Of a stretch of 64,000 bases of DNA, positions 47,217 to 62,200 are shown piece by piece; within the stretch, counting starts at the first letter, position 1; each line of letters opens with the position of its first letter. Source of the stretch: Chaetorhynchus papuensis (taxonomy: Eukaryota; Chordata; Aves; Passeriformes; Rhipiduridae); contig VWYX01000917.1 of assembly GCA_013396525.1 (NCBI GenBank), forward strand, positions 1-64,000, written 5' to 3'. The notes under the pieces are model-generated. The model did not search any database and had not been told where the DNA came from. It saw only the letters and a list, made by a program, of their open reading frames with translations. Both the position numbers and the translations under genes were made by a program.

Positions 47217-50200
47217 GTGGGCTCACTAAATGCACCTGTCCACCTCCGAGAGAAGCATCGAAGATTTAACTGATGCTTAACAAAAGATCAAAGGTTGTTA
47301 GGGAAGCCCGAGAGTGTAAGGAGGAGAACTCTTGAAACTTGTCAGAATTTGCAACAGATTTAATACCATTTCAATCTCTGATTATCCCCACTTGAGCACG
47401 TTCCGGGGGGGTGGTGGCAGCTAAATGACCTGAACTCCCGCCTCTGCTCCGACCAGCCTCCACTGCCAGGAGGGCAAGACATTCAACTGCTGCTCCTGGA
47501 TCCCTCCTCAACACCAAGGCCCAGTTCTCCAGACAGCACTGAGACAAAGGGTTTTGGGTTGCATGGAGGAGTGAGGAACTGAGGCAGGAGTTAATTAGGA
47601 AGGTAGGAAAAAGGCAGAGAGAACGGGGAGACCTACGACTGACACAGGCTGGAGACAGAGTCCTGCTCCGAGTTATTTGCTGCTCTGGTGTGATTAATTG
47701 CCTCCAAATACTCCCAACAGTGTGCACTGCAGCAAGCAGGGAGGAAAAGTGACAAAATAAAAAGTGTCCCTGTAATTCAAGACTGTTACAGTTAATGTGC
47801 GCAAAAAATATAGCGGGCTCCACCGATAGTCTTCAAAATAGTATTGACTCACTTCTCAAGGCTTTTCCTTGCAGCTTAATGTTCTGTTCTATTTTTTCAC
47901 TATTTTAATAAAGTAAATAAAATTAATAAAGTTCATGTGTCTAGAAAGCCCTATCAGGCTTTGGCATTGTACAAAAGACAGAGCCCTTGTCTGGAGATTT
48001 TACAGTTCCCAAGCTTTATTTTAAGAGAACACAGTTGAAAATTTATGCCTCAAACACAGCTTCCCAATTCACCCTCCTCTTTACTACACAGGAGGTAAAG
48101 CTTTTTCTTACCAGAAATACCAACTTCGACATTAATACAGAGGGTTTTTTCGAGATTTGAGGTGCCTGAAATATCACAAGTTCTCTGCCAAATCATTCCT
48201 GCAGTTTACATTTCTTTCAGCACAATGCAAAGCAATTTAAAACGTGATGAAACCATTTAAGCAAGCAATGATGAACTTTGGGCTTTACCCAAACAATAAC
48301 GGTCCTGGTCCTTTCAAGCGCTGACTCATTGAGTGACCTCACAGTGCTTAGGAGACAAGTCTTAAAATGAGGAGTCGGGCTTTAATCACAGCTGACATTT
48401 TATTGGTGGCTTGGAAGAATTTATTTTTAATATAGGGAGCTGGCTTGAAGATTTAAACTTCAAAAGACTCCGAAGAAAGCAAACAATTATAGACAAATTT
48501 GCTCCACATACACATACCAAAAATCTGAATACAGAGGGAGGTGGGCTGTCTCTTTGTGAAAGACAAAGCAACTATGTCACTGCTTAGAAAGTGCCCTGTT
48601 ATCAGTATTATATTATCGAAACCTTGCAAAAGAGATTAAAAAAAATCTAAAATAATACAGCCTAGGGCTCATCACCTTCTGTAGCACACCTGGCACACGA
48701 AGCACGGGCATCCCACACCACAACATGGTGTGTCCACGGTGGGCCTTCCCCACTTCCCAGATTCCACATCGCATCCGCAGGGATGCATTTTAAAGGTAAG
48801 AGTAGTTCCAGCAGGCGCTGCTGCCCCGTGGCCTGGTGTCGGCCCCTGCCACGCTGGGACACATCCCCTCCAGAAGCTGCAGTTTCTGTTGATCCCAGTG
48901 TTTGCCCAGCGTTGCAACAGTTATACTGTGCATTAATATTCAACAGTTCTTCAGGATGTGTTCTCTGGAATAGGGAAACTAGAGATTTCCGTGTCTGCTC
49001 ATCTCCAGCAGTTTTCCTTCTTACTGCTCTTTGGCAAGCTAGCAAAGAGGCAATTTTCCTTGGAATTCCACACCCAGTGCCAAGTATTCCCACATCCAGG
49101 CACAAAGCTGGGCACAGCCAGTGTAATTTCTAACTCAGTAATTTATTCAAAGCTCTGTTTTATGAAGCTTTGAAGTGGATGGCTTTGCAGAGAACCTGCC
49201 ATTTAAAGCTGCAAAATTAAGGCAGCAAGGAATGAGTCAACTGCTAAAGGAATCATGAGAAAGTTTTCCTGGAGAGTCTGACTCGGGATGAGTTTTGTGT
49301 TCATATTAAAATGCAGTTAAACTGAGAAGCTATTGAAGTGATTTTTTAAGAACAAATTATTTCCTTTCAAAGGCAATCCTCTCTAAGACACTACATTTAG
49401 TTTCCATTAACTGTTTTCAGGTAAGTTAAAAGTGAAACTATAAAATTAATAATGAAAAAAATAAAATGCTTGCTTTGTAATATTTCATGTGTCAGTTTCC
49501 TGTTTAAACCTCAAAATTGGGAAACACCAAAATTTCCATATTTATAGATATTGGGAAGGGTTGTTATACAAAGTATGTGTGGCATTTATTTACATTTTTT
49601 TGCTACAGTGTTTGCATTTATAGCAGGGGTTCAGACTTGCGATATTCTCCATATTCCAACACATCCAACTCAACAAAGCACTCCAGCAAACCTTCAGTTC
49701 CCAGCAGAATTATAGCCTGTTCAAAACCTTGCCACGTTTGGCTGGAATCTAATGTGTTTTAGTACAAGCCAGTTGTGATTTACCAGTTGATATTCAAGTG
49801 TTGGAATCTCAGAATTAGTTCTCAGAAGCAGTTTAGTCAAGATGGATGACAGGGTACGAGTGCTGCTCACAGCCTGACCACAGCTATTCTCACAGAGCTG
49901 CTGCAGTTGCGTTCAGGTAAGGAGGAGCTTCTCCTTGACTCCATTTTTGTACTCTGCTGTGTACATTATTTATAGGTACAAAGCTGGTCTCTTTAAAGAC
50001 TTCTCTCTCTAGAGGCATCTGGATAGTAGGCATTAGGTTAGAGGTCTTAAAAAGCAGCAAAACCCAAAAAATTAAAAAAGGATTTAACCCCTAGCTGAAT
50101 TGTAGAAATGGATACCACGGACATTCATCTTTCCCATCCCTAGCAATTTAAGCATTTCTACCTCAGCACATGCTGAATTATGAATTTTTTTTTTCCTATA

Positions 50201-53200
50201 AGCTTAGTTTCCAAATGCCATAAGCACACTATGTTAATCCTTCATTCACTCTCCAGAAAATTAAGGCAGTCCAGCACCAAAAATAACCATAGGGCATAGT
50301 TTTGTGAGGCAGCAAAACTGACGTAATGGCTGCTCCCAAAAGGGAAGGTCATCTCTCTCTGCCCTGCCCTCACAGCAATGCTGCTGCTTCTCAGAGCCCA
50401 TTTGAGAAATTAAACTAAAAAACAATTCTTCAGACGGAAAAGTGCACATTTTTATTCTGGTTAAGCTTCCTGAACTGTTTCACAGAGGAACCAGACAAAT
50501 ATTAACACCCTGAAGAATGGGCTGTCACTACAGCAGCTCAAGAGTTGCTTTCCACAGCCAGCCTGGCTGCAGGGATGACCTTCTGGGAATTGGGCAGTGG
50601 GGACACAGCTGGGGTTGCAGCCACTTAAGCCATCTAATTTTATTTTGCTCATATTTGTGAGCCAATCCCCTTGAGTGCCTAAAGGAGGATGGCGTGACCA
50701 TCCTTCAAAGTGTTTTGAGCAAGCTGTAACAGAATGGCTGTAACCAGTGGGACTTCTGGTGGGTACATCCATTGTTTCACAGGACTCAATCTGAGGATCA
50801 TCCCTGTTGTAAAGACACTGAAGTGTTCACACAGGCATGAGTAACATCTGCTGCCCATATCTGCATGCAAAATTGTTTACTAGAGTGCAATTGTATAAAC
50901 TGGAGGCAGCTTCTTGGACACATACAAGAAGCAGCATGGGAGGCAGGCTAGCAGGTTGGCCTCGGCCACATCTCTCATTACTTCTCTGGGATTTCAAAGA
51001 ATCCTGGCTTTCAGACAATTCTGGATCTCCTGCTTCCTAGGATTGTCACAGGGACTACAGAGAAACCCACATAAACATCTACCAAGGTGTTCTTGCACAA
51101 ACACCACTGCTGTTAGGACCCGAGGCACAGGCAGTCCAGCCTGACTTACACAGGAAATTGTATTGGTCACTGCTTGTGGTAGACTTTGACCTCTGGAAGA
51201 CAAATGAAAAAAGCTCAATCCACAAATCCCAAGCGCTTTTTATCTTGTTATACAACACAACAGTCACAAGGCTGCTAGTCACATTTCATTCTCATTCCAT
51301 TTGGATACCAAGCAGTTACTTTGAAACAGGGATTTTTTTTTTTAATTATTAGTTTTTAAATGTGCATTGGGTATGTCTGCATTTGGCACATGGGGACTCC
51401 ACTGCTTGTGTTTGCACTCAGGGTCTCCAACCTAACAATGCCCAGCACCAATAGAACACCAGATCTGGAGGGGTTATTGTTTGAGTTATTGCTGTGACTG
51501 CTGCTTCATTATGTGACACAGGGCACTGATGGTTGACTACAAGATTAGGGATTGGGAATAGCCCTTGTCTGAAGGAAATTTAAAAAGACTGGGACCATTC
51601 ACCTCGGAGGGAGTGAATCAGAAAGAACACAGTGAAGGTATTGCAGAATGCGTAGCTTAGAGATAGCAGTTGGAGAACTTTTGTTCACCTTATCTCAAAA
51701 CATAGGAATGCAGGAACATGAAGGGAAAAAGAAAAGGTAAATGAAAAGATAAGCAACCACCTTTTAATGTTTTGCATAAAATATATATGGGATTCACTGA
51801 TAAGATACATTGTGAAGAGCAAAGTATTATTAGTTGTCTCAATGAATGGGCATAATTCAGCTAAAAGTAAATATTTGACACCTAAAACAGAGATTTTGTA
51901 AGGATTACTATTCTTTGGAGCACAAGTGAGCTCCTACCTCTTGGGATTTAAGAGGCTATTTCTGCCAGGTATCCAGGGCCTGGGGAGCTCAAATAGAAGC
52001 AGGGTGAAGAACTTACTTTTAAAAACCCATCTCCTCTGAAGAACTCATGGACTGAATACAAACGAGACAGCTGATGGCTCTAGCTGGGGAGGAAAACAGA
52101 CTGACTGGCAGGGCAAGCAATGGACACTGTGCAGCAGATGCTTGTTAACATCCAGATTCCACAGAGGAGTTCCTGCATCCTCAACTTACTGGATCTGTGC
52201 TCCATTTTATACAGTTCAGGTATTTCCTCAGTGAGGACGCTGCAGGAGTCAAAGGCTAACCCTTGCCTGTATTTAGCCCTGCTTCCTTATCTTGGAATCT
52301 GGTCCACAGTGCCACTCTCATTCTCCCACACAGTTTCTGTACTCCCCTGCTTACCTACTCATGAGGACTGAATTCCAGGACAAAGGCTGTTGTTCGCAAC
52401 AAAGGGTTTGTGGAACAGCTATTCTGGCATAGCTCCCCAGGTGGAGATACAGTTCATATAGGCAAAAGAACTCACTAAATCATCTCCTTAAAAGGCAAAC
52501 TACACCATCAGAATAAATCATCTCCACATCTTTGCTTTTTGCATGCCATCATTGCTGCAGGGTTAAGTCTGGGATTTCTACATTCCAATCTGCATAACTA
52601 TTCTGGCAAAACTAGGAATTCCTTGACCAGGAAAGGCCAGATGCACCAGGAAACAAAACAAAACAACAACCAACCAAACAAAACACACCAATAAAAAAGA
52701 TCTTGCCTTATTTTCTTAACTGCTTCTTTTTTGTAGATATTGAAAAGAAGGATGAAGGAATGAGCCACGAGCACTGGCTCTGTTAACAACTGGAAGGGGA
52801 ACTGTGTCCAAAAGTTACCTCTGGGGTGGAAAAAAGCAGCAGAACAGCAGTACACAGCAACACTTACAAAAGGATTTGTTTACTACACGTATGAAACAAA
52901 AATATGGTGTCCTAATGAAGCTGTAGTGGAACACAAGTAAAATCTGAAGACATGTAACTGAACCAGTATTTTAGACATAAGACCCCCACTCTATAGTAGC
53001 CTACGAATTCATTCATCAAGTCCAATTAATAATATTCACTCTTCATTATCATCTTTTCACTGCAATAGGCCTCATGTCAGCCCGAGGAAAGGATATGAGT
53101 CAATCCTTGACTAAATGCCTCTGATTCACTAAGGAACCAACACATATAAAATCACTTCAGATTAAAAAACACTAAGGTTTGCCTCACTGATAATTTATCT

Positions 53201-56200
53201 AATGGCTGCTAAGATTGGGGCAATGGGAGAAAGATGAGAGAGAGATGAGAGAGAACAGCACTACATCACTATGGAAACTAGAATTTTCAAAATAAATACC
53301 TTTGCAGAACTGAGGTTGCAGGTCTAAAATATCTTGGTTTTGATGTCACCTCCCTTTACCATGAGATACAGCCAGGCTGACCAGTCAGGCATAAGGAAGA
53401 AGCTTGCATGAGGAGACAGAAGATATCCCACGGCTGACGTTCCTTATTCCAGTGCAGGTATGGGCTCTGAATGGAAGCTTCAGTGATTGATTTGTTACCT
53501 GTACACTTTTGGGCATCTTTCTGCCCCACTGCCCATCTGGCCAGGCCAATGCAGAATGAATCCATACTGCTTCAGATGGGAAGTGTTGCCTTTATCCCAC
53601 TATACTGATAATCCTAAATAATTGCCATCTTATTTTTTTTTATATCAAGTGAACTATGACAACACAATATTTACAGTTTTGTGAAGTTCCAGTTCCTTTA
53701 CTCACACTAGGAAACTCCTTACCCTGGAAATGGCTCCACTGCAGTTACTGTTTAGGGTATCCAGTCCTTTGATTCCCATTAGTCACAAATGGAAAATAGA
53801 GTTGGTAACTTCCCCACTTGTGTCAGGGCAAAGGGTTTCTCATTTTAGACACAAACATACCTCCACACCCCACCTACCTCGTACCATCTCACTGATTGCT
53901 GCTGTAAACAACTCAAGGCTCTAGAAATGCTGACTCACAGTGCCAAGACTATGGAAAATATTTAGAGTTGCTAAAGAAGCAAAGCCCAGCAGGTTTCCTG
54001 CCCTTCCTCTCCTCCTTATCTGCAAGCCCCTTGCCATGACAGGCTGTAATGAAGGACCTCGCTTCCTGAGAGGAGGCAAAGAGTAGGTACTTGCTTCCTA
54101 AAGATAGCCCAGATTCCTTTGAATTCCCAGTTGTTAGCTAGTAACTGCAGGCAGGGGAAGACAACCCCCAGTGCTTCCAACCGCAGGGCTACAGATGTGG
54201 AGAGATTAATGGCTCCTGGGTAGGCTTTCTTGCCCAATGCAACATTGCTCGCTTCAGTGCACTTCCTGGGACAGAGTCAAGTTCCTTTAAAATGCCTCAG
54301 TATCTGCTACAGAAGGCTGTTCCTTACCTATGGACTTTACTGAACCGGATTTAGTACTGATTCCTGCCTTCAGCACAGCTGAGTCAGTGCAGACAGGCAA
54401 ATCACTATTTGCTTTGGGAGGGTTGGTACTGATCAAGACATGGGCAAGCAGCATGGGGTGCAAATTCTGTTTCCCTGTGGGCGTGCCAGCGCAGGCAGGG
54501 ACAGGGACAGGGACCGGTGCTCACGCTGAGCCGGGGGCTGCGGACAGAGGTGGGGAGAATGGGGAGATCGGGGCTATCTCGACAGGAGCCAGTCTGGGTG
54601 CATTCTGCCTGTGTTAGCACACTGCTGCGCCCAAACTAATCGGCTCTGGATCTTATCCAAACGACAAGCTGAGTGCCTACCACATCAACAGCCTGTTTTT
54701 CCCACTGGGGAATGACCTGTTGCAAAAGGCAGGGCATTTAAGGAAACAACAAAGTTTTATACCCACACAATTCACGTGGCAAATAACTTCAGAAAGCCTA
54801 AGGAGCATGGAGCCTTTATGACCGGCTGGGGATGGGCAGGTTGCAGTGCTGCTGCTGCCGCTGCCTCCTCCTCCTCCTCCTCCCATTACCTACACAGCTC
54901 ATTTGCAAAGAAGCAGAGACTGATGAGCTACATTTACAAGCTGGGCAGGGCAGACCAGGGAACAGCTCTCACTGAAGGGAAGGAGCAGGCTGTGGTGAGA
55001 AATTGCAGTGCTCAGAAATGACTGTACTAAATGGTCATGGTGATGGTATTGAGTTGATTTTACCTATAACCTGTTCTAACTGCAGTCTGCAATTAACGTG
55101 GCCTATAGCTTCTAAATGCACTAGAAGCACAGAAGTGGGGATGCAGAGCTCCCTTTTCTATTGGCAGCTGACTTCCAGCTGCACATCAAATGGAATTCTT
55201 AGCAAGCTGATCATGCGCATAATTCTCTCTATACTTGTCAATATGGAGATGCATTTGGCTGAAATCTCCCTCTTGTGAGGCAACAGGAGCCATTTTCAAT
55301 AGGTGGGGACAGGGGCTGGTCCTGCAAGACTCACACTAGTTTAAGAGAACAGTAACTACAAGTGCTTTTGCCCTATTTATAGTGCTTACTCAAAGCAAAC
55401 CTGAGGTCCTATCAGTCCTTCTGATAGTGACAGTGAAGGTGGCTCAGTGTGAAGATGGCCCTGTATGAAGAATAGATTGGATCATAAATGCAGAACAGCT
55501 GCTTAAGCAGAACACCAGGAAAAGAAGCAACGATGTTGCTGGGCAGACAAAAGCATTGCAAGAGCTCACACATAGCCTCCTTCCTCCAAAGGCACATGCG
55601 CACTGCTATCACTCAGTCACATTTCTCTCAAGCTTCCTGGTAGCAGCATCAGCAAGTGCATTCTGTCACATCTGACTGGCTACAGAACTCTGTCCTCGTC
55701 TGACAGTAATGACCTGGCCTCGATTTTTCACATTTTTGTTGTCTCCTTCCTCTCTTTCAGCACTATAAAAGCACTAGGCATGAAACCTGCAGCACAAAGG
55801 AAATTCTCGCTAGCACAGCCTGCTGCAGTACACTTACCTCAGCAGCACAGGAGCTGCAGGCATGGCAAACCTCACATAACCTACATTAGATTCCCATAAC
55901 GTTCCAAATCAGGCACTTAACTTCCAGACTTGGCTGAGACTCATCTCCATGGCCAGACTTAGTATACACAACAGAGACTAAACTCGGAGGATCATGGTGT
56001 GCAGCTTTGCTCCTTTGGTAAAATGTAATGCTCTACAAAAACAGACAGTTCAACCCCATAAAAACAGCCTATTTTTGGCCCAAGAACAAATACTGAAATC
56101 CCCCTAGAACTAAGGGCCATCCAGATTTCTCCACATGCAAATTGCACTGCAAAAGAGCAGCTCTCTGGTTGAATGGCTACAGCAAAACACACTTGATATT

Positions 56201-59200
56201 GCCATGGCCTAGCCTCTGATCCGCCGCTGGCCAGAGGTGATGTCATGGGCTGTGTTCACTGTCTGGAAATGAGGAGCAAGAAACACTGCACTGGCTGGCC
56301 AGCCCATCCAGTGACACATCCTGACATGGGTCACAAGGAGACAGGAACAGACTGATAACTCTCAAACATCATGGAAACAAAATCCCAGGGAGAAGTTGTC
56401 TGGGTATAAGCACACTAACTTGGCCAGCGGCAGTGGGTCCGCCCACGCCTTTGACGCTTCAGCCCATCTCTCCTCAGTCCTTTCCCATCCCTCATCACCT
56501 CTTTCCTCAAGACTGTTCAGCTAAACTGCTGCTGTCCCAGCTTTGTTTACCCAGTTCTACCTGCACTGAACAGGAGCAAGAGTGCTCTCCCCCGATGTCA
56601 CCACTACCTTTTAGAAAAAAGCTGACCTGCAAGCTATTTTTAGCCACATTGTAAAGTTGTGGAGCTATTTTGGTCACATCTCTGTATGAAAGCTGCAGGA
56701 CACTGACAGGCTCAATGATTGCCTAGGGCAACAGGGGCTTTAACTGGGAACGGGCACAGCTTGTGACTTTGCATTAAGGCTTCTCTGCCCTTCCCATGCC
56801 ATAGGAGTCTTTAGACCAAGATTTGATTTCCCTTCCTTTTAGGAAAGAGTAACACACCTTCCTGAATTCTGTTGGATACCAGAGGCTCTGAAAGGCCTTT
56901 GCAGTGATGGCCTCCAGCTTGCACGCACTATCTCCAGGTCTGCAGAAGATACTATTTATTCTGTGGGTTCCCTCACTCCCATTTGCCTCATTCCCTAGGA
57001 GGAGGCAGGTGCAATTATGAGTTCACAAAAACACTGGACAAGATTTTATCAATCTTCCTTTGCATCAGACCTCTGTAAAAGATCAATAAACATTAGGCTA
57101 GTGCCTGCTGAGAAGTTGGGTGCACATAACTCTGTGGAGGTAAGGGGAAGAACAGAAAGGAATCATTTGCATAGCAACATGTTGTTCTGAATACAGAGTA
57201 ATGCCTGGGAGCTCTGGGGTACGTCCAGGGCATCGGGCAGAAGATGCTTGGTCTAGACAGTTGTTTTCTCTGGAGTGCCCAAGGGTTGGCTGCCAAATTT
57301 GCTGGGGCTCTGTAGCAGGTGCAAAGCACAGGCAAAGTAGAAGTCGAAGGCACTGGATTTAATAGAATTAAGCCCAGAGATACAAAAGGAATCTTGAAGG
57401 ATATGAGGTAAATGAGAGGAGAGGAAAAAATACTGAAAATGCTGTGTTTAGGACAAGGACAGATGAGTCAGATCTATTAAAGAAGGAACTGTATGAAAGT
57501 TTTTAAACAGCTGTCATCCAACCTTCCCCAGAAAACTTGCCTTAGGACTACTGCTGTCTGCAGCTACAGTGCATGTTTTCCCAAGACACCTCAGTGGTGT
57601 CAACAATTCCACACCTATTCCATTTGGAACAAGCCCCTGATGCAGCAAGAAGAATTAGAATTTCATCAAGTCAGATTTCAAAGTCTCTCTCATGTATTTT
57701 TTCCCCCAACTTTCTTCTGAAGGTGGTTTGTTAGCAGTTCTTATCCTAAAACCTACATCCTGCTTCTAAGGTGAGCCACTCCTTACTTCGCTGATGCAAC
57801 TTGCACCTGCTTTCATGAGTCAGCACAACCGCGTATCTCCTCCACAGCCGGATCAGTGCCTGCTAACAGGATGAAGTGTCCCAGGCAAACACTGCTGACC
57901 TGTTGCAAACAGATTTGATATGCAGAGCATCATTGTATTTCACTGGGCATTTCAGCAGAAGGAGCTGGTTTAACTCTTTTGGTCCCAGACAAGCATTGAT
58001 CTGTATTATATACTTTGCAATCTTCATGCCAGGAAAATCAGCTAACCATCAACTAATATCTTATGACATGTAAATTAAAACTAGCTTAATAAGAATTTAA
58101 CTTTTTAGTCAATAGGTGGAAATGGCATGGACAGAATAGTATTGTTTAATATGCTGTTATTTTAGCAGGACAGAATGGAATTGTCGCAGTTCAGATCAGA
58201 CACAGAGACATGTCCAGCAGCAATATGTCAAGACCTGTTGGATCAAAAAGCTCAATGAAGTGTTTTGTGTTTCAGCTTCCCCCAGAGCTATGCACAAGAC
58301 CAGCAGCAAGAATTACGTAGCGAAAACGTTTTGATCAGATGAAATAACATAGCAACATGTTGCATTATTTCCCTGCTGAGCTTAAGTAGCCTTTCTCTGG
58401 GACACTGCACAAGCAGGATAACAAAAACAGCACAAGAGAGTCTAACAGAACAGATAATCTGTCAGTTGCTGCATGGTGGACCCATGCTCCCGGTAGCAGA
58501 ACTGTGCCAGTGTAGGGAGAAACTACTTCACCTTTCATCATCTCTCTAGATTCTTAGTTTTCATCCATTATCACACAATCTTATTGCGAGAGCATTACTG
58601 GCATCATCTCTTGTCCCCACTGATTATTTAATGAAGATATCCTATCACCATCTCCACAATGCAGATATTTTTCTAGTAAATATCAAGAAACCGATTTTTT
58701 AAATATTCCTACACCTGTTCTGTTTTCCAGTGTGGAAACACCAGGAATACAGTAGCAAATCACAGGCAGCTCACCCCATAGACGTAGACAGGGGTTATCC
58801 ACCAATTGTGTGGATCTCGGCAAACGCACGCACCACGCTGAAGCTGACGGCTGCAGTTGTTCCCAATCTCCTCTAGGGAGTGCAGTCGGAAAGGAAGAGA
58901 TGGAACTGCAGCGCACATGCCAGCTGGGAATCGGTGACTCAGGATATTCAGTCACAAATGGTGTCTGTCCGTTTCCAGCTGAAGGCAGGGAGCAGCAATG
59001 AGGTTTGAGCTTGATGTAAGAGCAGAATTCTACTAGAACCCGAGCTGTGCTTTACTAAGTGAAAGCGAGGTCTGCCAAGATGCTAAAAATCAAGATGCAC
59101 ATCGAGCAATAGGACTTCAAATACTGGATCAATCGTTTAAGCCAACACCCTTACAGCTGAATGCAGCATGGACAACACTCCTGTGGGGCTTCCATCTCTT

Positions 59201-62200
59201 TCACCCTGGTATATCACGATGTGCATCCATCAGATCATCCAGCAAAGGTATGCCTAGCCTCAAAACATCATCCAGGCCTTGGTCTCTGTGCAGAGAACAT
59301 CAGAGACGTTATCTTTTAGAACTAGATTTATTTTGTGTGCATGTGCACAGTGCTCAGTACTAGAAACTGGGCAGAGCCATCAACTTCTTTCACCATGGAT
59401 TCACAAAATAGCTAAGCAGATAGTACCTGTCTGATCTCTGTGCTAAGGAATCATGCATAAAAAGGCCTAAGGTTGTCTATTTTCTCCTTACAAATGACAT
59501 GCATGCCTTGATTCTGTGACCTGTTACACCTTCCTTAAAGAAGGACCAGAACGTAAAATATATCTACTCAGAACAGGATTTTTGCCCTCTTCCCCCACCC
59601 TAAAACAACGAAGATCCATGTTCCCAGACTCAAGATAAAAAAGTATTAAGAAATGCAAAGTCATACTACCATCTACCTAAGGTAAAGGGTAAGAGAACAA
59701 ACTCACCAGGTAAGAGTCTGGATAGGAAAAGCAGATCTGCAGGAAGGACAAGCCTAGATTCAGACATGAGCCAGAGTGGATCCCAAGCACAGCAGAGGAT
59801 GCAGTAACTTCTGCAAAGTTACTGACACTCTGTGACAAAGCAGGTCTGTGGAACCAGTGAGAAGCTGCAGCTTTGAGAAACCAAGAGACAGTAACTGCTG
59901 CTGCTTATGGACAAAGCTGCCAGGCTGGCACAGACAACTTTGCCACATGCAGAAATTACCTAGAGCAAAACAGGAACAGACATTCACACGTCCTAAAGAC
60001 AGCAACAAGACCAAGAGTTCCCTCAGTAGCAGGTGAGAGGATGAGAGCTTCTGCTTGGTTGTCTCTAGATATGGGTTCTGCAGTTAAACTGCCAGCAGCT
60101 ATCTCAGTTTACAGTGAGCAGCATTGCTCCATTTGTTAGTGTGACAGCCCATGGGTAGGGGCTCTGAGCACAATCTTCATGTTTACTCAGTTAGCACCAG
60201 TTGAAAAGAACCATCCAATTTCTAAACTCCCGCTACCTCCTACTTTTTGTCTCATCATCACACTACATCTCTAAGCCACACATATAAAGGTACCACAAGC
60301 TAATTCACTCATCTATAGTCCCTATTGCTGTTTGCTCACCTGTCTCCCTCAACCAGCGTACCAAAAGCTCCATTACTGACATAGGGAAAAAAATAAAGAA
60401 CAAAAGCCTGTAGAAGCTGTGATAAATAAAAAGGAGCCATCAGCTCTTTCTTGTCCTAGTAAATAACAGAGCATCTCCTCCCTGACATGTCCCATCCACT
60501 CTTAAATTTTCCCACCAGCACTGATCTCTGTTGCTGTCTTGAATAGTTACAGGTGGGTTTTTCTAATAAAAGCAGGGAAAGGCAGGCTTAGCATCAAGAG
60601 ATCCTCAGAAATCTATAAGAATATTCCTGGTGAGGGCATAATTGATTTCCAGGGAGATGCTTATGACGTATGCATTATCACAATCTCAGAACTTCATTCC
60701 CCACCTATTTAGGATTCCCACACTGGATTACAACCTGCCTTCACATATGAGATGCTGAAGCTTTCAGTGAGGTCACACCAGACTCTGACAAGCACTGATG
60801 GGTGAGTCATGCTGCAGTAGCCAGAGATACTAGCAACACATTCATTAATCTGTATGCAGTCTAACTCTTTTTTTCTGGTCTAGAATCTTATTCAAAGTTG
60901 AAATATAATGTGTCAGAGATAGGTGACTGCAGAACTGCTGAAGAGCAAGGCCACAATTTCACAACTATTTTACAGATTATAAGAATCAGTGCCTGGCAGC
61001 GCATTTACAACAACGTAAAATGTTGTTTTACCTATAAAATCTATAGAACAGGAGATCAAGATCCAGATGGGGTCAACAGCAGAGCTGTTCATCGCAGATC
61101 ACTGGAAAAGCCACCATGCTAATACGGAATCTAGTTCTCAGAAGAGTTCCATCAACTCTTGCTCCAGCAGTTCCAGTCATCATCTCCAGCAAACTGCTCT
61201 TCCAGAGGCTACTTCCCTGTACCACGGTCAGCTGGTGTAAATACACATCCCTACACCAGCCAGTCTAGGACAAAGTCCAGGGTAGTCACAGCACTGTCAG
61301 GCTTGGGTCTGAGCTAAGATAGCCAACCTAACCCAGCAGGGTCAGGCACAGAACAAACTCTCTCCTGCTGACTCAGCTATGAGGGGAAAACCTGTGGGGA
61401 AGGATTAGATCAGACAACAGCAACTTCTTAAACCGCGACAGCAAAATTCTCCATGGAAGCTTTGGAAATGTGGCAAAAAGGACACAGAAAACCATGGAAC
61501 AAGTGAGATATAGGGAATGAATGCATGACGGCAGAAAAAAAGTTTCTTCATCTTGGCTAAACTACTGGACAGCCAGGAAAAAGAACCAATAATAAAGGGA
61601 AGAGACAAACTAAATCTAAAAGAAATCCTGCAGACAGAGAACAAAGAAATTAAATGCCGTTGTATTTTCATTGCCACCAAGCTAAATTAAGCTTCCTAAG
61701 TCAAGCAGAGAAATAATTGGTTTAGATCTCTATTCAGAAGACAGCATGAGCAGCAAGTGCCAGTGGAACAACTAACAAAAGGTGTCTTCCCTCAGAGAAA
61801 GCAAGCCAGCAGATTGCATAACTGAAATGAGTTTCCTCCCAGTTTCACACTATTAGTCACCTTTCTCCCTTCTCTGCCAAAGGCCTCTTCTTACCCATCC
61901 ATCCAAGGACCAGAGACAAAGCCTTTCCTGTGCCGCTTCTTTCCGTCAGTCACTCTTCAAGACCAAGGCCTTCATAATACTGATCCTTGTACCCATTGCA
62001 GGTATTCTGAACCAATGTCAGAGTAAAACCCCCTTCAGCCCTGTTGTTGGGAAAAATCTGAGATACCTGAACAGACTCTCCTTATACTCAGTTGTCATGG
62101 CCTAAAAAACCAGTTAGTTCTGAAATCCTCAAAAGATTTCAAAGCAAGTTATTGCAAAGACCCATTGAAGAGCCCTCACTAGCAGAAGACGTGCTACCTA

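Noticed and set aside
50461..50772. Minus-strand open frame of 103 codons with a polyadenylation-like AATAAA just after it
   Set aside because: No recognisable protein or splice structure; base composition is like the surrounding intergenic DNA.
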